DNA of 64,000 bases from Paenibacillus elgii NBRC 100335 (GCF_004000865.1 NZ_BIMB01000037.1:1-64000), one strand, 5' to 3'; counted from the stretch's first letter, positions 1-8,472 are shown. Program-made: numbers and translations. Notes: generated by a model from the sequence alone, not told the origin.

Positions 1-603
1 ATTAATAAGTTTTTTTAGCGCATTTAGGTTTTCGAAGTCTAAAAACACATCCGGTTCGTCCATAATCATTAAGTCAGGACGATTAAACATTTCCTTTATC
101 ACTTGAATAAGTTTGAATTCCCCGCCGCTCAGGTCGGTTACCTTAAGATCTCTTCGCTTCATGAGGTTTGCTAGACTTAGCTGCTTATGAATGTTACTTT
201 CAAAATCATTCCCGCCCATTGCATCAAATGCGTCTAAAGCTAATTGATACTTTTCGAGTAAAGGTTCTATATCTGATGAAGTTTCCATTTCCGTGCAAAT
301 CGATTGAATTTCATTTTGGATCTTTATAAATTGTTCTCCTATATATTCAAAAACTGTTGTTTCTTTAGTGTTGTCTAGTTCCGAGAACTGACTTACATAT
401 CCAATTGTGCAATCGGGGTCTATCTCTAATTTGCCATCGAAAAGATATCTTTCTGGGTCCATCAGTATATCTATCAATGTACTTTTCCCACTACCACTTG
501 TTCCTATAAAAGCGCAATGTTGTGCTTCATCTAACGTAAATGAAATGTTGTTATATAGTTCTTTTTGAGGAAATGAGAAGGATAAGCGTTCAACTTTTAT
601 CAT
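1..603 (-). CDS. ABC-F family ATPase, 5' part (runs off left edge)
   Basis: This is the N-terminal 201 residues of a soluble ABC ATPase, starting MIKVERLSFSFPQKEL. The frame stays open to the window edge, so the C-terminal half is missing from view. Walker A is GTSGSGKST, the ABC signature is LSGGE, and Walker B is LMIMDEP. The aspartate of MDEP is followed by DVFLDFENL, as in ABC-F proteins. No membrane segment is visible. ABC-F proteins act on the ribosome as translation factors or antibiotic-protection factors; which one applies here cannot be decided. It is followed on the same strand, upstream, by a second ABC-F gene, so the two may form a pair. Confident on family, not on substrate. Confidence 0.85.
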   Translation of the reverse strand, partial: MIKVERLSFSFPQKELYNNISFTLDEAQHCAFIGTSGSGKSTLIDILMDPERYLFDGKLEIDPDCTIGYVSQFSELDNTKETTVFEYIGEQFIKIQNEIQSICTEMETSSDIEPLLEKYQLALDAFDAMGGNDFESNIHKQLSLANLMKRRDLKVTDLSGGEFKLIQVIKEMFNRPDLMIMDEPDVFLDFENLNALKKLIN

Positions 604-903
604 AGTATTACCTTTCTTTATAACTAAAATAGTGATTATCATTAGATGTTTTGCAGAACATAGGTTTTACAACCAACTTCAATCCATTGGTATCCCCTCT
701 GATTCCGGAATTCCCCACGTTCCATACCTGCCGGAATAGATCAATCCTACTCCAGTGTAACAGGAATCCCATACAAGTATCCCTTTGACCGTTCTAATAA
801 AACCGTCTGGCCAAGTTGTCCAGGGAAGGCATGGTTGAACATACTCTCCAACGTGCCGCTATTTGTAGTCAACGCTGAGAGGTATCGAGAGAGCCCTTCT
901 CTC
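604..903. other. Intergenic stretch between two ABC-F genes
   Basis: No convincing gene is seen in these 300 bases. On the minus strand a short frame ends in GQTVLLERSKGYLYGIPVTL before a stop. It has no clear start or ribosome site, and looks like either a fragment or chance. The stretch presumably contains the promoter of the leftmost ABC-F gene. Confidence 0.4.
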
Positions 904-2478
904 TTACAGGCTCTGTTCGGTCACTCCCGTTACCGGATCGAAGGTCAGCATCTTGGTCCCGATCTTATCGATGAAGAAGCGATCATGGCTTACCGTAATG
1001 ACCGCGCCGGGAAAATGGATCAGAGCTTGCTCCATTACCTGTATGCTCGTGAGGTCCAGATGGTTGGTCGGCTCGTCCAAGATAATAACGGCCGCACCCG
1101 AGAGAAGACACTTAGCCAGAGCCACCCGAGCCTTCTGCCCGCCGGACAGATTGCCGATCGCCTTGCTTAGATCCGCCTCCGAGAATTGCAGCATAGCTAG
1201 GAATTTGTTCACCTTTTTGCGCGGAGCGTCCAATCCCAATCCATACGTATTCACCGCGTGGCTGACGGTATCCTTAGGATCAAGTTCCTCCCACATCCGG
1301 TTGAAGTAGGCATAGTTAACGCCTTTCTCCCAGACAACCTCCCCGGAAACCGGCTTCTCCTGCCCGGAAAGCGCCTTAATGAGTGTGGACTTCCCGCTTC
1401 CGTTCGGTCCCACGATGACCAAACGATCTTCCTTCTGAATATCGAAGCTAACGTTCTCGAAGATCTGTCTACCCTCGTATGTCTGCCCGATCTTCTTCAC
1501 TTCGCATAGCTTGTCCGGGAAGCGCAACCTCTCGTAGATATCGGTAATCAGCACGTTAACAGGATGCGGCTCTATCCGCTTCTTGTTATCCGCCAGCTTA
1601 CGCGAGAGTCGGTCCTTGGAACCGGAATTCCGGTTCGCGCGATCGTCGATCGCCTCGGATTCCATGAGCAGCAGCTCTTCCTCCCACTCGAACTGGCGGT
1701 CCAGCTCCTTCTTGCGCATCTTCTTCTTACGGACGTAATCGGTGTAATTGCCTTCGTATTCCTGAAAATGATAGTTCTCGATCTCGATCGTACGCGTGAC
1801 GACCTTGTCGATAAATTGCCGATCATGCGACACCAGAATCATGGCTCCCTTGAATCGGTACAGCCACTGCTCCAGCCATGCGATCCCTTCCATATCCAAG
1901 TAATTCGTCGGCTCGTCGAGCAGAACGACATCAGGCAGCTCGATTAGCATCTTCGCAAGCGCCGCGCGGTTACGCCATCCTCCGGATAACTCATCGATTG
2001 GCTGGTTGCGGGATCTGTCTTTAAACCCTAACTTCGTAAGGACCGTATTAATCTCGACGGAAACGTTCCAGCCATCGAGATGATCCATTTGTTCGAATAA
2101 CTCCGCTTGCCTTGCTAACAGCGCATTCATCTCGCGATCATCTGTAACCATGCTCAGCTTATCTCCGACCTCTTGCAGCTCTCGTTCGATAAGGGCAACC
2201 TCCTCGAAGCACGCTTCCAGCTCTTGCTGAACGGACAGGCTTCCGCTGAGTTCCGAGAATTGCGAAAAATATCCGATTCGCACCTGAGGATCTATTTCTA
2301 CTCTGCCGGACGTCGGCTCTTCCTTGCCCATGATGAGCTTAAATACCGTTGACTTACCGGCGCCGTTCCGTCCGATTAGGCCGATACGTTCCCCTTGCAT
2401 AACTCGAAAATAAATGTCGCGAAAGATCATAGACTCTTCGTACTTCTTCGTGACGTTCTCCAACCGTATTACGCTCAT
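904..2478 (-). CDS. ABC-F family ATP-binding protein (two ATPase domains)
   Basis: A 524-residue protein with two complete ABC domains and no membrane segments, typical of ABC-F ribosome-associated ATPases. Domain 1 has Walker A GRNGAGKST, signature LSGGW and Walker B VVLLDEPTNYLD. Domain 2 has Walker A GPNGSGKST, signature LSGGQKARVALAK and Walker B VIILDEPTNHLD. Between them is the charged helical linker (roughly residues 240-300) expected of the family. I chose the ATG at 2478, because AGAAGGGTG lies six bases upstream; a GTG nine bases earlier would overlap that site. The role is either general translation quality control or resistance to a ribosome-targeting antibiotic, and the sequence does not separate these. 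Confidence 0.9.
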   Translation of the reverse strand: MSVIRLENVTKKYEESMIFRDIYFRVMQGERIGLIGRNGAGKSTVFKLIMGKEEPTSGRVEIDPQVRIGYFSQFSELSGSLSVQQELEACFEEVALIERELQEVGDKLSMVTDDREMNALLARQAELFEQMDHLDGWNVSVEINTVLTKLGFKDRSRNQPIDELSGGWRNRAALAKMLIELPDVVLLDEPTNYLDMEGIAWLEQWLYRFKGAMILVSHDRQFIDKVVTRTIEIENYHFQEYEGNYTDYVRKKKMRKKELDRQFEWEEELLLMESEAIDDRANRNSGSKDRLSRKLADNKKRIEPHPVNVLITDIYERLRFPDKLCEVKKIGQTYEGRQIFENVSFDIQKEDRLVIVGPNGSGKSTLIKALSGQEKPVSGEVVWEKGVNYAYFNRMWEELDPKDTVSHAVNTYGLGLDAPRKKVNKFLAMLQFSEADLSKAIGNLSGGQKARVALAKCLLSGAAVIILDEPTNHLDLTSIQVMEQALIHFPGAVITVSHDRFFIDKIGTKMLTFDPVTGVTEQSL

Positions 2479-2501
2479 GGCTATCACCCTTCTGATTTCA
2501 A

Positions 2502-2513
2502 CACTCTAGAGTG
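2502..2513. promoter_or_regulatory. Perfect 12-bp palindrome upstream of ABC-F gene
   Basis: CACTCTAGAGTG is a perfect palindrome 24 bases upstream of the ABC-F start, and a related GCTCTAGAG occurs near 2545. It could be a repressor operator for the ABC-F gene. This is inference from symmetry and position only. Confidence 0.3.
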
Positions 2514-2571
2514 ATTATACCACCCTCGCCTTAAGGATACTTCACGCTCTAGAGAGATCCCATAAATGAGC

Positions 2572-2600
2572 TTGCATATTAACACCAATTAGTGTAATAT
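2572..2600 (+). promoter_or_regulatory. Sigma-A-like promoter of tRNA-fMet
   Basis: TTGCAT at 2572 and TAATAT at 2595 are separated by 17 bases, a good match to the vegetative -35/-10 arrangement. They lie about 47 bases before the tRNA. Confidence 0.55.
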
Positions 2601-2646
2601 AAGAGACCTGGCGAACGTTAAAGGTTACTATACTTTGTTATTCTAT

Positions 2647-2723
<77 letters not shown>

Positions 2724-2754
2724 ACTTACAATTTTGTCTCGACACATATATGAG

Positions 2755-2793
2755 AATGCCTTTAAATCACTGATGTGGCTTAAAGGCATTTTT
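2755..2793 (+). terminator. Rho-independent terminator after tRNA-fMet
   Basis: An 11-bp stem AATGCCTTTAA / TTAAAGGCATT with a 14-base loop, followed by a T run. Confidence 0.8.
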
Positions 2794-2854
2794 GCGTTAT
2801 CTTATATATTTATGGATACTGTATATGCCCTGCGAGGAAACGAGCAAGTTGCTC

Positions 2855-2905
2855 TTATTTGTGATACGGTTCACTTATCACCAAAAAGGCGAAATCGCAT
2901 GGCGC
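2855..2905 (-). repeat. Diverged rlmH-end (att-like) site, copy 1
   Basis: On the minus strand this site reads GAACCGTATCACAAATAA, which translates as EPYHK-stop, the exact C-terminal end of RlmH. The flanking arm (GATACGGTTCA, then GGCGAAA) aligns with the clearer sites at 4797 and 7729. It is the most diverged copy. I infer that it is the left boundary of the rlmH-linked cassette region. Confidence 0.5.
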
Positions 2906-3162
2906 CGCAGCAAGTAGGTTTCGCCTGAATTGGGGCATCTTCTGCCTATTGAACGCAACTGCAACTTATTCTCATCAATTGAATCTCGTCAAAACCTGTG
3001 CTGATCACTTATGCATGACCTCACCAGTACGAGCGAAACCATACAGGAGTGCCTATACCGTCACCATATTCGGCGGATCTGACACCGACCCTCAGGATCA
3101 CAACAGACCGGAAGTTATTATAGCATCGATCCTAGGAGTGCCGACGGAAGTGCTAATTATGA

Positions 3163-3642
3163 CTAAATCATTTTGATTTCGAGCAGCTCATACTGAAGAT
3201 TGCCCATCGGCGCGTTTACGTTAATTATATCCCCTACCTTTTTGCCCAAAAGACCCTTTCCGAGCGGGCTTTCGTAAGATATTTTGTTCTCCGCTACATT
3301 CGCTTCAGCCGGACCGACAATGCGGTATTCAATCCTCTCGGCAAATTCAATATCATTCAAGATCACATAAGAACCTACGCCGACTTCATTCAAGTCCACA
3401 CTGTCCGCACTCACGACTCGTGCCCGCTTTATTATCCGCTCCAGGACCAAAATCCGGGTTTCCATGTGCGATTGATCATCCTTGGCAGAATGGTACTCAC
3501 TGTTTTCTTTAAGATCGCCATAACTAATCGCCACTTTCAACCGCTCTGCCAACTCCTTACGCTTGACCGTCTTGAGCTCGTTGAGTTCTTCCTCTATCTG
3601 CTCCAAGCCCTCTTGCGTCAATATTACTTCATCTTTATTCAT
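3163..3642 (-). CDS. greA: Transcription elongation factor GreA
   Basis: A 159-residue protein of normal GreA length. The N-terminal half is the coiled-coil that enters the RNA polymerase secondary channel. It contains LKENSEYHSAKDDQ near residue 45, which carries the acidic tip residues. The C-terminal half is the FKBP-like domain, ending in YESPLGKGLLGKKVGD and so on. GreA stimulates cleavage of backtracked transcripts. I took the ATG at 3642 (MNKDEVILTQ), the family's usual N-terminus; an in-frame ATG lies five codons earlier. It lies between two rlmH-end repeats (2855 and 4797) together with nfo, far from the usual greA setting, so it may be an extra, acquired copy. Confidence 0.9.
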   Translation of the reverse strand: MNKDEVILTQEGLEQIEEELNELKTVKRKELAERLKVAISYGDLKENSEYHSAKDDQSHMETRILVLERIIKRARVVSADSVDLNEVGVGSYVILNDIEFAERIEYRIVGPAEANVAENKISYESPLGKGLLGKKVGDIINVNAPMGNLQYELLEIKMI

Positions 3643-3774
3643 AGTTTCAGCCCTCATTCCCTGTAGTCTATACCATATTACCTTACTTGGAGCGCAATAG
3701 CTAAAATAGTTATTGGATATTTGGATGGCAGAAAATTGGGCGGCGCGAAATTCGGATGGACCGAGCTAAGCGTC

Positions 3775-4644
3775 TTATTTTTCTATCGGTTCTGTTAACT
3801 CTCTTTTCAGTAAAGCAATTTCATGTTTATACGGAGGGCTTTTATATTTAATAGGTCCTATAGATGGGGTTTCGAGCAGTTTGGGGATATTAGAAAGTTG
3901 AGGATGGTGAACAATATAGTCTAAGGCTTGCAGACCTATAAGTCCATGTCCGATATTCTCATGCCGATCTTTACGGGAGCCGCGTTCGTTCTTGGAATCA
4001 TTAATGTGAAGCACCTTTAACCGATTCAGCCCAATGATGCGATCGAACTGATCAATCACGCCGTCAAAGTCATGGACAATATCGTATCCGGCATCATGAA
4101 CGTGGCAAGTGTCCAAGCAAATTGAAAGACACTCATTGTTGGTTACTCCGTTTATAATGCGAGCCAGTTCCTCAAAGCGAACGCCACATTCCGTGCCTTT
4201 ACCGGCCATCGTCTCTAACGAGATTTGAACTTTTTCATTCCGGGTAAGAACTTCATTAAGCCCCTTAATGATCTTGTTAAGTCCCTTGTCTACTCCTTCT
4301 CCAACGTGTGATCCGGGATGCATAACAATCTGTTCCGAACCCAATGCTTCCGTCCGTTCCATTTCATCGCGCATAAAGGCAATGCTATGACTGAATACTT
4401 GATTGTTCCTAGAATTCCCCAGATTGACCAGGAAAGGAGCGTGAACAACAATATTGCTGATTCCATGCTCTTTCATATGCGCATGCCCCTCTAGAATCTT
4501 GTAATCAGAGATCGGTTTTCTTTTAGTATTTTGTGGAGCACCGGTGTATATCAGGAATGTATTCGCTCCATAAGAAGCAGCCTCTTTGCTGGCTTTAAGT
4601 AACATCTCCTTGCCGCCCATGGATACGTGACTTCCGATTAGCAT
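3775..4644 (-). CDS. nfo: Deoxyribonuclease IV (AP endonuclease)
   Basis: A 289-residue TIM-barrel enzyme of the endonuclease IV (Nfo) family, which cleaves DNA 5' to abasic sites in base-excision repair using three metal ions. The N-terminus [15 protein letters not shown], the H and E of [17 protein letters not shown] and [10 protein letters not shown], and the later [14 protein letters not shown] and [22 protein letters not shown] are the metal-ligand signatures of the family. Start ATG at 4644; length is normal. It is in the same direction as greA, 132 bases upstream of it. Both sit inside the interval bounded by rlmH-end repeats. Confidence 0.95.
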   Translation of the reverse strand: MLIGSHVSMGGKEMLLKASKEAASYGANTFLIYTGAPQNTKRKPISDYKILEGHAHMKEHGISNIVVHAPFLVNLGNSRNNQVFSHSIAFMRDEMERTEALGSEQIVMHPGSHVGEGVDKGLNKIIKGLNEVLTRNEKVQISLETMAGKGTECGVRFEELARIINGVTNNECLSICLDTCHVHDAGYDIVHDFDGVIDQFDRIIGLNRLKVLHINDSKNERGSRKDRHENIGHGLIGLQALDYIVHHPQLSNIPKLLETPSIGPIKYKSPPYKHEIALLKRELTEPIEK

Positions 4645-4796
4645 GTATTATCCCCCGAATTCCGCATTTCGTTTAACAGATTATTTTCAGCGTTTACGGG
4701 AAGAGAGGATGTTATACATCAGGCAATTAACAACTGACAAACTGAAACGACAACGTTCGACCCTAGTCCACAACACCCTATCTGGCGCTCCCCCTT

Positions 4797-4850
4797 AATT
4801 TTCGCCTCACTTATGATACGGTTCAGCTTAACGGGTCTATCGGCGAAAAA
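4797..4850 (-). repeat. rlmH-end (att-like) site, copy 2
   Basis: On the minus strand, GAACCGTATCATAAGTGAG encodes EPYHK-stop, matching the native rlmH end with synonymous changes. The site is followed by GGCGAAAA as at native rlmH. It is nearly the same as the 7729 site across about 54 bases. Both share a non-rlmH arm reading GCTTAACGG then TATCGGCGAAAAATGCG, which forms an inverted repeat with the TTTTCGCC on the other side. Confidence 0.75.
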
Positions 4851-5201
4851 TGCGCCTAAATGTGACGCGCGGCGGCATTCCCGGCTTCAAAAGCAACTAG
4901 AGTTTTTGCAGTTAAGCTCTGCAACGTAGAACTTACCGAACTACTGCCAAAAACCACGAGAGCCGAAGCAGCGGGGCAAGTTCTTCATAACCCCTTCCCA
5001 ATCGTTCACAGGAGTCAGGTTTGTAATTAATCCCGCTCCTCCCTTATGCTTTTCTCGTATACGCACTTGTACAATATGGAGGGTGAGGATTATTGGAGTA
5101 AATATGGAAATCTCCCCGGTTAGACCCCTAACTCCGGAGAGTTGCCTGTGGAATAAACCTCTGTCGTAGTTTTACTTTGATTATTTCCGTTTTCCAATTA
5201 G
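4851..5201. other. Gene-free spacer
   Basis: No gene is supported here. The stretch lies between an rlmH-end site and a transposase remnant and has no long frame with codon character. Confidence 0.5.
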
Positions 5202-5458
5202 TTGCTTGGCTTTGATCATTATCAATTGCTTTCATTTGAAGGCATTCAACGGTTTTGGGCCATCCAGTTCTTGACTCAGAACTTTCTTGAATCACAGCGT
5301 CGCGACTGGATGACAAACACCAATCCGCTTACGCTTGGAGATGTGGTGTACCGAATTCGGCAGGAACTTTTCGAGCAGATCATCGTCTATGTTTATCAGC
5401 AAGCTCTGAGAAGAAGCCGTTATTCGACATCCTTAAGCATCTCAAGATTCCTGCCTGA
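5202..5458 (+). pseudogene. Remnant of a transposase C-terminus
   Basis: The frame reads LLSFEGIQRFWAIQFLTQNF, then LTLGDVVYRIRQELFEQIIV. After a frameshift near 5410 it continues as KPLFDILKHLKIPA and stops at 5456-5458. This has the look of the C-terminal end of a DDE transposase (FWAI..LT..FLE.QR, then TLGDVV..IR), recalled as IS4/IS701-like. There is no N-terminal or catalytic part, so this is debris. The exact IS family is uncertain. Confidence 0.4.
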
Positions 5459-5668
5459 ACGCTGTTTGCCACTTCACGCTACAAGTCTGCTTATTTTCGG
5501 TCCTTTGAACCATAATTCGCAACACTCAAGTAACAGAGTTAGGTTAAGTAGTCTTTCCATAATGCTACCCCACGATCAGATTCATTTTGAAAATAGCCCA
5601 AAAACTCTGATAAATTCTTAACATCTTCCTTTTTCATTAATCTCGCTCCCAATAACTACATTTCTAAC

Positions 5669-6517
5669 TTAATGATCATTGAATTTAATTACATGTAGTT
5701 CACCCACATCTAATCCATATCCTCTCAATTCAAAATAATATAGCTTTATAATCGTTGAAATATATTGGTACAATTTCATTGCATCTTCTACAATAACCAT
5801 TAATTCATATTGGGGTGCATCTACAAGAGGCATCCACCTATTTGATGAATTTATTATAGAAAAATTATGAGGGTCCTCCCTGTGGATTGCCATGTTTCGC
5901 ATAGATTTTAAGTATTTGTGATGGCCTTTAGTTAAACCATCTACATACTCATAGTTAGTAGTGATATGTTCATTAATCAGCCCATACTCTTTCTTTACAA
6001 ATTCAACAACCTCTTTATTTCCAATTACCTTATTAAGATTTTTATCCATAAAGTCACAATTTGATTTCTTAAATATTTTGTTGTAGTCAACCTTCTCAAT
6101 CTCAACTCCTATTTCGTAAAAATGATTATACATATGTCCCAGCACGTCCCAAGCAATGAAAAGCCTGAATAGAGCATTTTCAACAAAATAAAATACTGGT
6201 TTGTATTCTTCTGTAACTCTGAATGGAGTAAACACTTGTTCACATCTATCTAATTGAGACAACGAGTTGAGCACACTATACCTAATAGAACTAAATAAGT
6301 CTGTAGCTTTACTAATCCAAGAATTTGCATCTGTAAGTCGCCTAAATATACTGAACCCAGCATACTGAGCATCCTTTGGGGCGTAAAATTGAACTACTCC
6401 GTCCTTGAAGAGTGGAAAATCCATTAGCATTGTTATCTTTCTTTTTATTTCATTGAGTTCTATGTTATGTATTTTTATGGATTCATAATATCGAAGTAAA
6501 TTTTCTTGATCTTCCAT
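5669..6517 (-). CDS. HEPN-motif protein, possibly Cthe_2314-like
   Basis: A 282-residue, largely helical soluble protein. Near residue 212 it carries KSMRNMAIHREDPH, which fits the R-x4-H catalytic motif of HEPN ribonuclease domains. The layout (long N-terminal helical part, then MRNMAIHRED) resembles Cthe_2314-like HEPN proteins. HEPN proteins are often RNases in toxin-antitoxin or abortive-infection systems, so a defence role is an inference. A clear ribosome site (TTGGAGG) precedes ATG 6517. The gene lies between rlmH-end sites at 4797 and 6715 and is strongly A+T-rich compared with the core genes. No antitoxin partner is visible next to it. Confidence 0.7.
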   Translation of the reverse strand: MEDQENLLRYYESIKIHNIELNEIKRKITMLMDFPLFKDGVVQFYAPKDAQYAGFSIFRRLTDANSWISKATDLFSSIRYSVLNSLSQLDRCEQVFTPFRVTEEYKPVFYFVENALFRLFIAWDVLGHMYNHFYEIGVEIEKVDYNKIFKKSNCDFMDKNLNKVIGNKEVVEFVKKEYGLINEHITTNYEYVDGLTKGHHKYLKSMRNMAIHREDPHNFSIINSSNRWMPLVDAPQYELMVIVEDAMKLYQYISTIIKLYYFELRGYGLDVGELHVIKFNDH

Positions 6518-6575
6518 AAATAACCTCCAATTAGTGGTTTCGCATGATTAATTGTTTCGAGAATTTCGCCCAACA

Positions 6576-6714
6576 TCATGTTTACAAAATTCATGAGACT
6601 ACAAATATATCCTATTTCGAAGTTAATAAGCCATATCTCTATGTGAATTATCTTTCATCACAACAGCTACGAACAGGGCGAATATATGGCGAGATAACCT
6701 GTCTCACATAAAAA
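6576..6714. repeat. Direct repeat block A (pairs with 15186-15308)
   Basis: About 125 bases here align with 15186-15308, including GGCGAATATATGGCGA versus GGTGAATATATGGCGA and AATTATCTTTCAT in both. Both copies lie between a decayed rlmH tail and the start of a HEPN-motif gene on the minus strand. The block could hold a shared promoter/leader or be a cassette end. Confidence 0.7.
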
Positions 6715-6818
6715 ATTTCGCCGTCGCTTATGGCACTATCCCCCCATTAATCTTTTCGCCCGAAAGCCGCTCCATCAACAGCAACACCCGCATCAACTGA
6801 TGCGGGTATGTCATGCGA
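6715..6818 (-). repeat. Decayed rlmH 3'-end copy
   Basis: On the minus strand this encodes MTYPHQLMRVLLLMERLSG, aligning with native Rlm[20 protein letters not shown]. It continues into GGGGGATAGTGCCATAAGCG, a mutated version of the rlmH terminus. Stops and a frameshift make it non-functional. It shares derived changes with the copies at 15309 and 16191, so the three have a common ancestor younger than native rlmH. Confidence 0.8.
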
Positions 6819-7245
6819 CTGTGTTCGGTTGTTCATGCTTCACTGCTACAGAAATGCCTTGTCGAATCCTACTCTTACCGACCGACGGCCGTATGGCCCG
6901 ATGAGTGCTACGTAAAAACGTTCTTCGCTTCTCTCTGACATTTTTTTCCCCAATTAAATTAACAATTAGCTCCAAGGTAGTGGTTTCATCCAAGCCATAA
7001 ATTAGTGGTCCTTTGAAGAAAGGCTGTTCTTTATATTGACGAACAATTTCTTCTTCAATATACTCAAGCAACCACTTTGTTTCTTTTGAATCATTTGATT
7101 TACAAACATCCGATGAAGTAAGTATTTCGTATGGAGATTGGATAGCAGATACCTGTAAACGGAATGGGATTGAATTGATTGAATCAAGACCTTGGAATAC
7201 TGCTTTAAGCAGAGCTATAAAGTGTTTATTGTAATGTAAAACCAT
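6811..7245 (-). CDS. Hypothetical protein, 3' end fused into cassette junction
   Basis: An open frame of 144 codons. The part around WLLEYIEEEIVRQYKEQPFF and IYGLDETTTLELIVNLIGE looks protein-like. The last 40 or so residues are arginine-rich and run into the rlmH-tail repeat, so the natural C-terminus was probably lost. No good ribosome site precedes ATG 7245. I do not recognise the family. It may be a fragment of a gene that once followed the HEPN pseudogene just upstream. Confidence 0.35.
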   Translation of the reverse strand: MVLHYNKHFIALLKAVFQGLDSINSIPFRLQVSAIQSPYEILTSSDVCKSNDSKETKWLLEYIEEEIVRQYKEQPFFKGPLIYGLDETTTLELIVNLIGEKNVREKRRTFLRSTHRAIRPSVGKSRIRQGISVAVKHEQPNTVA

Positions 7246-7287
7246 AGGCTACATAGGTGACGTAAAGCGGATACCCCACCGCTTCTA

Positions 7288-7698
7288 TCACAGTATGCCA
7301 TTTATGAAGCTAATAACTTCGTCTTTAATATGTTCCAAATAAACTACGGGCATTTCTCTAACGCAATCCCCAGAAGATTCATCCCCATGAGCAAGATTAT
7401 TTCATTTTTCTTTTACAGTTCTAAGGCATCAGAGGCGGTATACCTAATCCGATGCTTATCACAAAGGTTCTTAATAGCTCTCGCATCAAGATTACCGCTT
7501 ATACCCAGTGCATCTTTTTTAGTGATATTGGCTGACTATCTATATTGAGGATACCGTCCAAAGTCCAAAATTCTTCGCTTTCCTTCATCACTAAAGTAGA
7601 AAATCTTCTTGAAATTCATCTTCATGAACATATCTTTCAAGTGATTCCACAGAACCGTCCAATCCTCTGGAATTTTCAATGGTACAAGTAGGAGTGGC
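7288..7698 (-). pseudogene. Broken MAE_28990-like HEPN gene
   Basis: Fragments in shifting minus-strand frames read LVPLKIPEDWTVLW, ITKKDALGISGNLDARAIKN, and then NNLAHGDESS followed by LEHIKDEVISFINGIL and a stop. The order (NLDARAI, then RN.LAHG, then IKDEVI.FI) matches MAE_28990-like HEPN proteins as I know them. The arginine of the R-x4-H motif is now a TGA stop, and at least two further stops or shifts are present, so the gene is dead. It lies between rlmH-end sites 6715 and 7729. Confidence 0.6.
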
Positions 7699-7728
7699 AT
7701 GGACTCAACCACTCCATTTCATTAAATA

Positions 7729-7786
7729 TTTTTCGCCGTTACTTATGGTACGGTTCAGCTTAACGGATCTATCGGCGAAAAATGCG
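7729..7786 (-). repeat. rlmH-end (att-like) site, copy 3
   Basis: On the minus strand, GAACCGTACCATAAGTAACG encodes EPYHK-stop and is then followed by GCGAAAAA, as at native rlmH. The opposite arm supplies CGGCGAAAAAT, making an inverted repeat of about 10 bp around the site. It is almost identical to the 4797 site. Confidence 0.8.
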
Positions 7787-7812
7787 AAAGGAGCTGCCGC
7801 GGCAGCTCCTTT
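7787..7812. terminator. Perfect 26-bp palindrome, probable terminator
   Basis: The two arms read AAAGGAGCTGCCG and its exact complement with no loop bases. It abuts the att-like site and lies about 100 bases downstream of the XRE regulator. On the minus strand it is followed by a T-rich stretch, so it probably terminates that gene. It might also be part of the recombination site. Confidence 0.55.
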
Positions 7813-7909
7813 AACACTACACACATAATATTTTCAATAATTCAAACTTAAATCGGTTTTTATCAAATACGATCAAGGCCTGCTCAAATTCGGTTGTCTT
7901 AGGTTTCCC

Positions 7910-8251
7910 TCAATTCAACTGATCGTCCAGCATAGCTTCGATAACTTTCAATATCTTCTTTTGCTCACTTACACTTCTGCTTCGGAGCCTATTCACAATT
8001 TCTACGAGCGTTGACTCCTTTTCTTCACCACCTACTGGCTGGACATAACTAAAAAACTCGACCATCGAAAGGTCAAGCGCATCCGTAATTTTAGCCAATA
8101 TCCCAACGGAACATACTTTTTCGGCACGCTCCAGCTTGCCAATGTAAGTTTCGTGTACCCCAGCCTTATTAGCAAGCTCCTCTTGGCTTAGTCCATGTAA
8201 TTTTCGAAAGTGCCGAATGCCTTCTCCCACCATTTTCATCAGATCGCTCAT
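7910..8251 (-). CDS. XRE-family helix-turn-helix regulator
   Basis: A 113-residue DNA-binding protein. Residues about 8-62 form a Cro/CI-type HTH: IRHFRKLHGLSQEELANKAG, then VHETYIGKLERAEK. A short C-terminal helical tail follows. I chose ATG 8251 (MSDLMKMVGEG), with AGGGTG six bases upstream, over a TTG six codons earlier. It is divergent from the recombinase side and upstream of it, so it may control the element's genes or itself through the symmetric site at 8312-8359. The target is unknown. Confidence 0.9.
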   Translation of the reverse strand: MSDLMKMVGEGIRHFRKLHGLSQEELANKAGVHETYIGKLERAEKVCSVGILAKITDALDLSMVEFFSYVQPVGGEEKESTLVEIVNRLRSRSVSEQKKILKVIEAMLDDQLN

Positions 8252-8311
8252 AGAAATCACCCTAAGCAAACCATAGACCAGCTATTTAGTTACTCCAAGA
8301 GACTATAGTGC

Positions 8312-8359
8312 TTATTATTATAAATTATACCCTAAAGGGATTTATTTTGTTATAATAAG
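8312..8359. promoter_or_regulatory. Candidate operator of the XRE regulator
   Basis: CTTATTAT and ATAATAAG flank a central palindrome CCCTAAAGGG (8330-8339). The nested symmetry sits 60-110 bases upstream of the regulator start, a plausible autoregulatory site. Confidence 0.45.
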
Positions 8360-8472
8360 ACTACTTCATTTTTCAAAATGACTGATTAAGCTAATGCATC
8401 AGGCCGTTCCTCTTACAACAAGCTGTAGTATGTCCAATAACGCCTTCAACAACTCAGAACCAGGAAAGGACA

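Noticed and set aside
2734-2928. A 64-codon ORF after tRNA-fMet
   Set aside because: It runs through the terminator hairpin and into the rlmH-end-like repeat; no ribosome site and no coding character.
5202-5621. A full 139-codon protein gene
   Set aside because: Only the first half has protein character; the transposase-like ending continues in a different frame, so it is a remnant.
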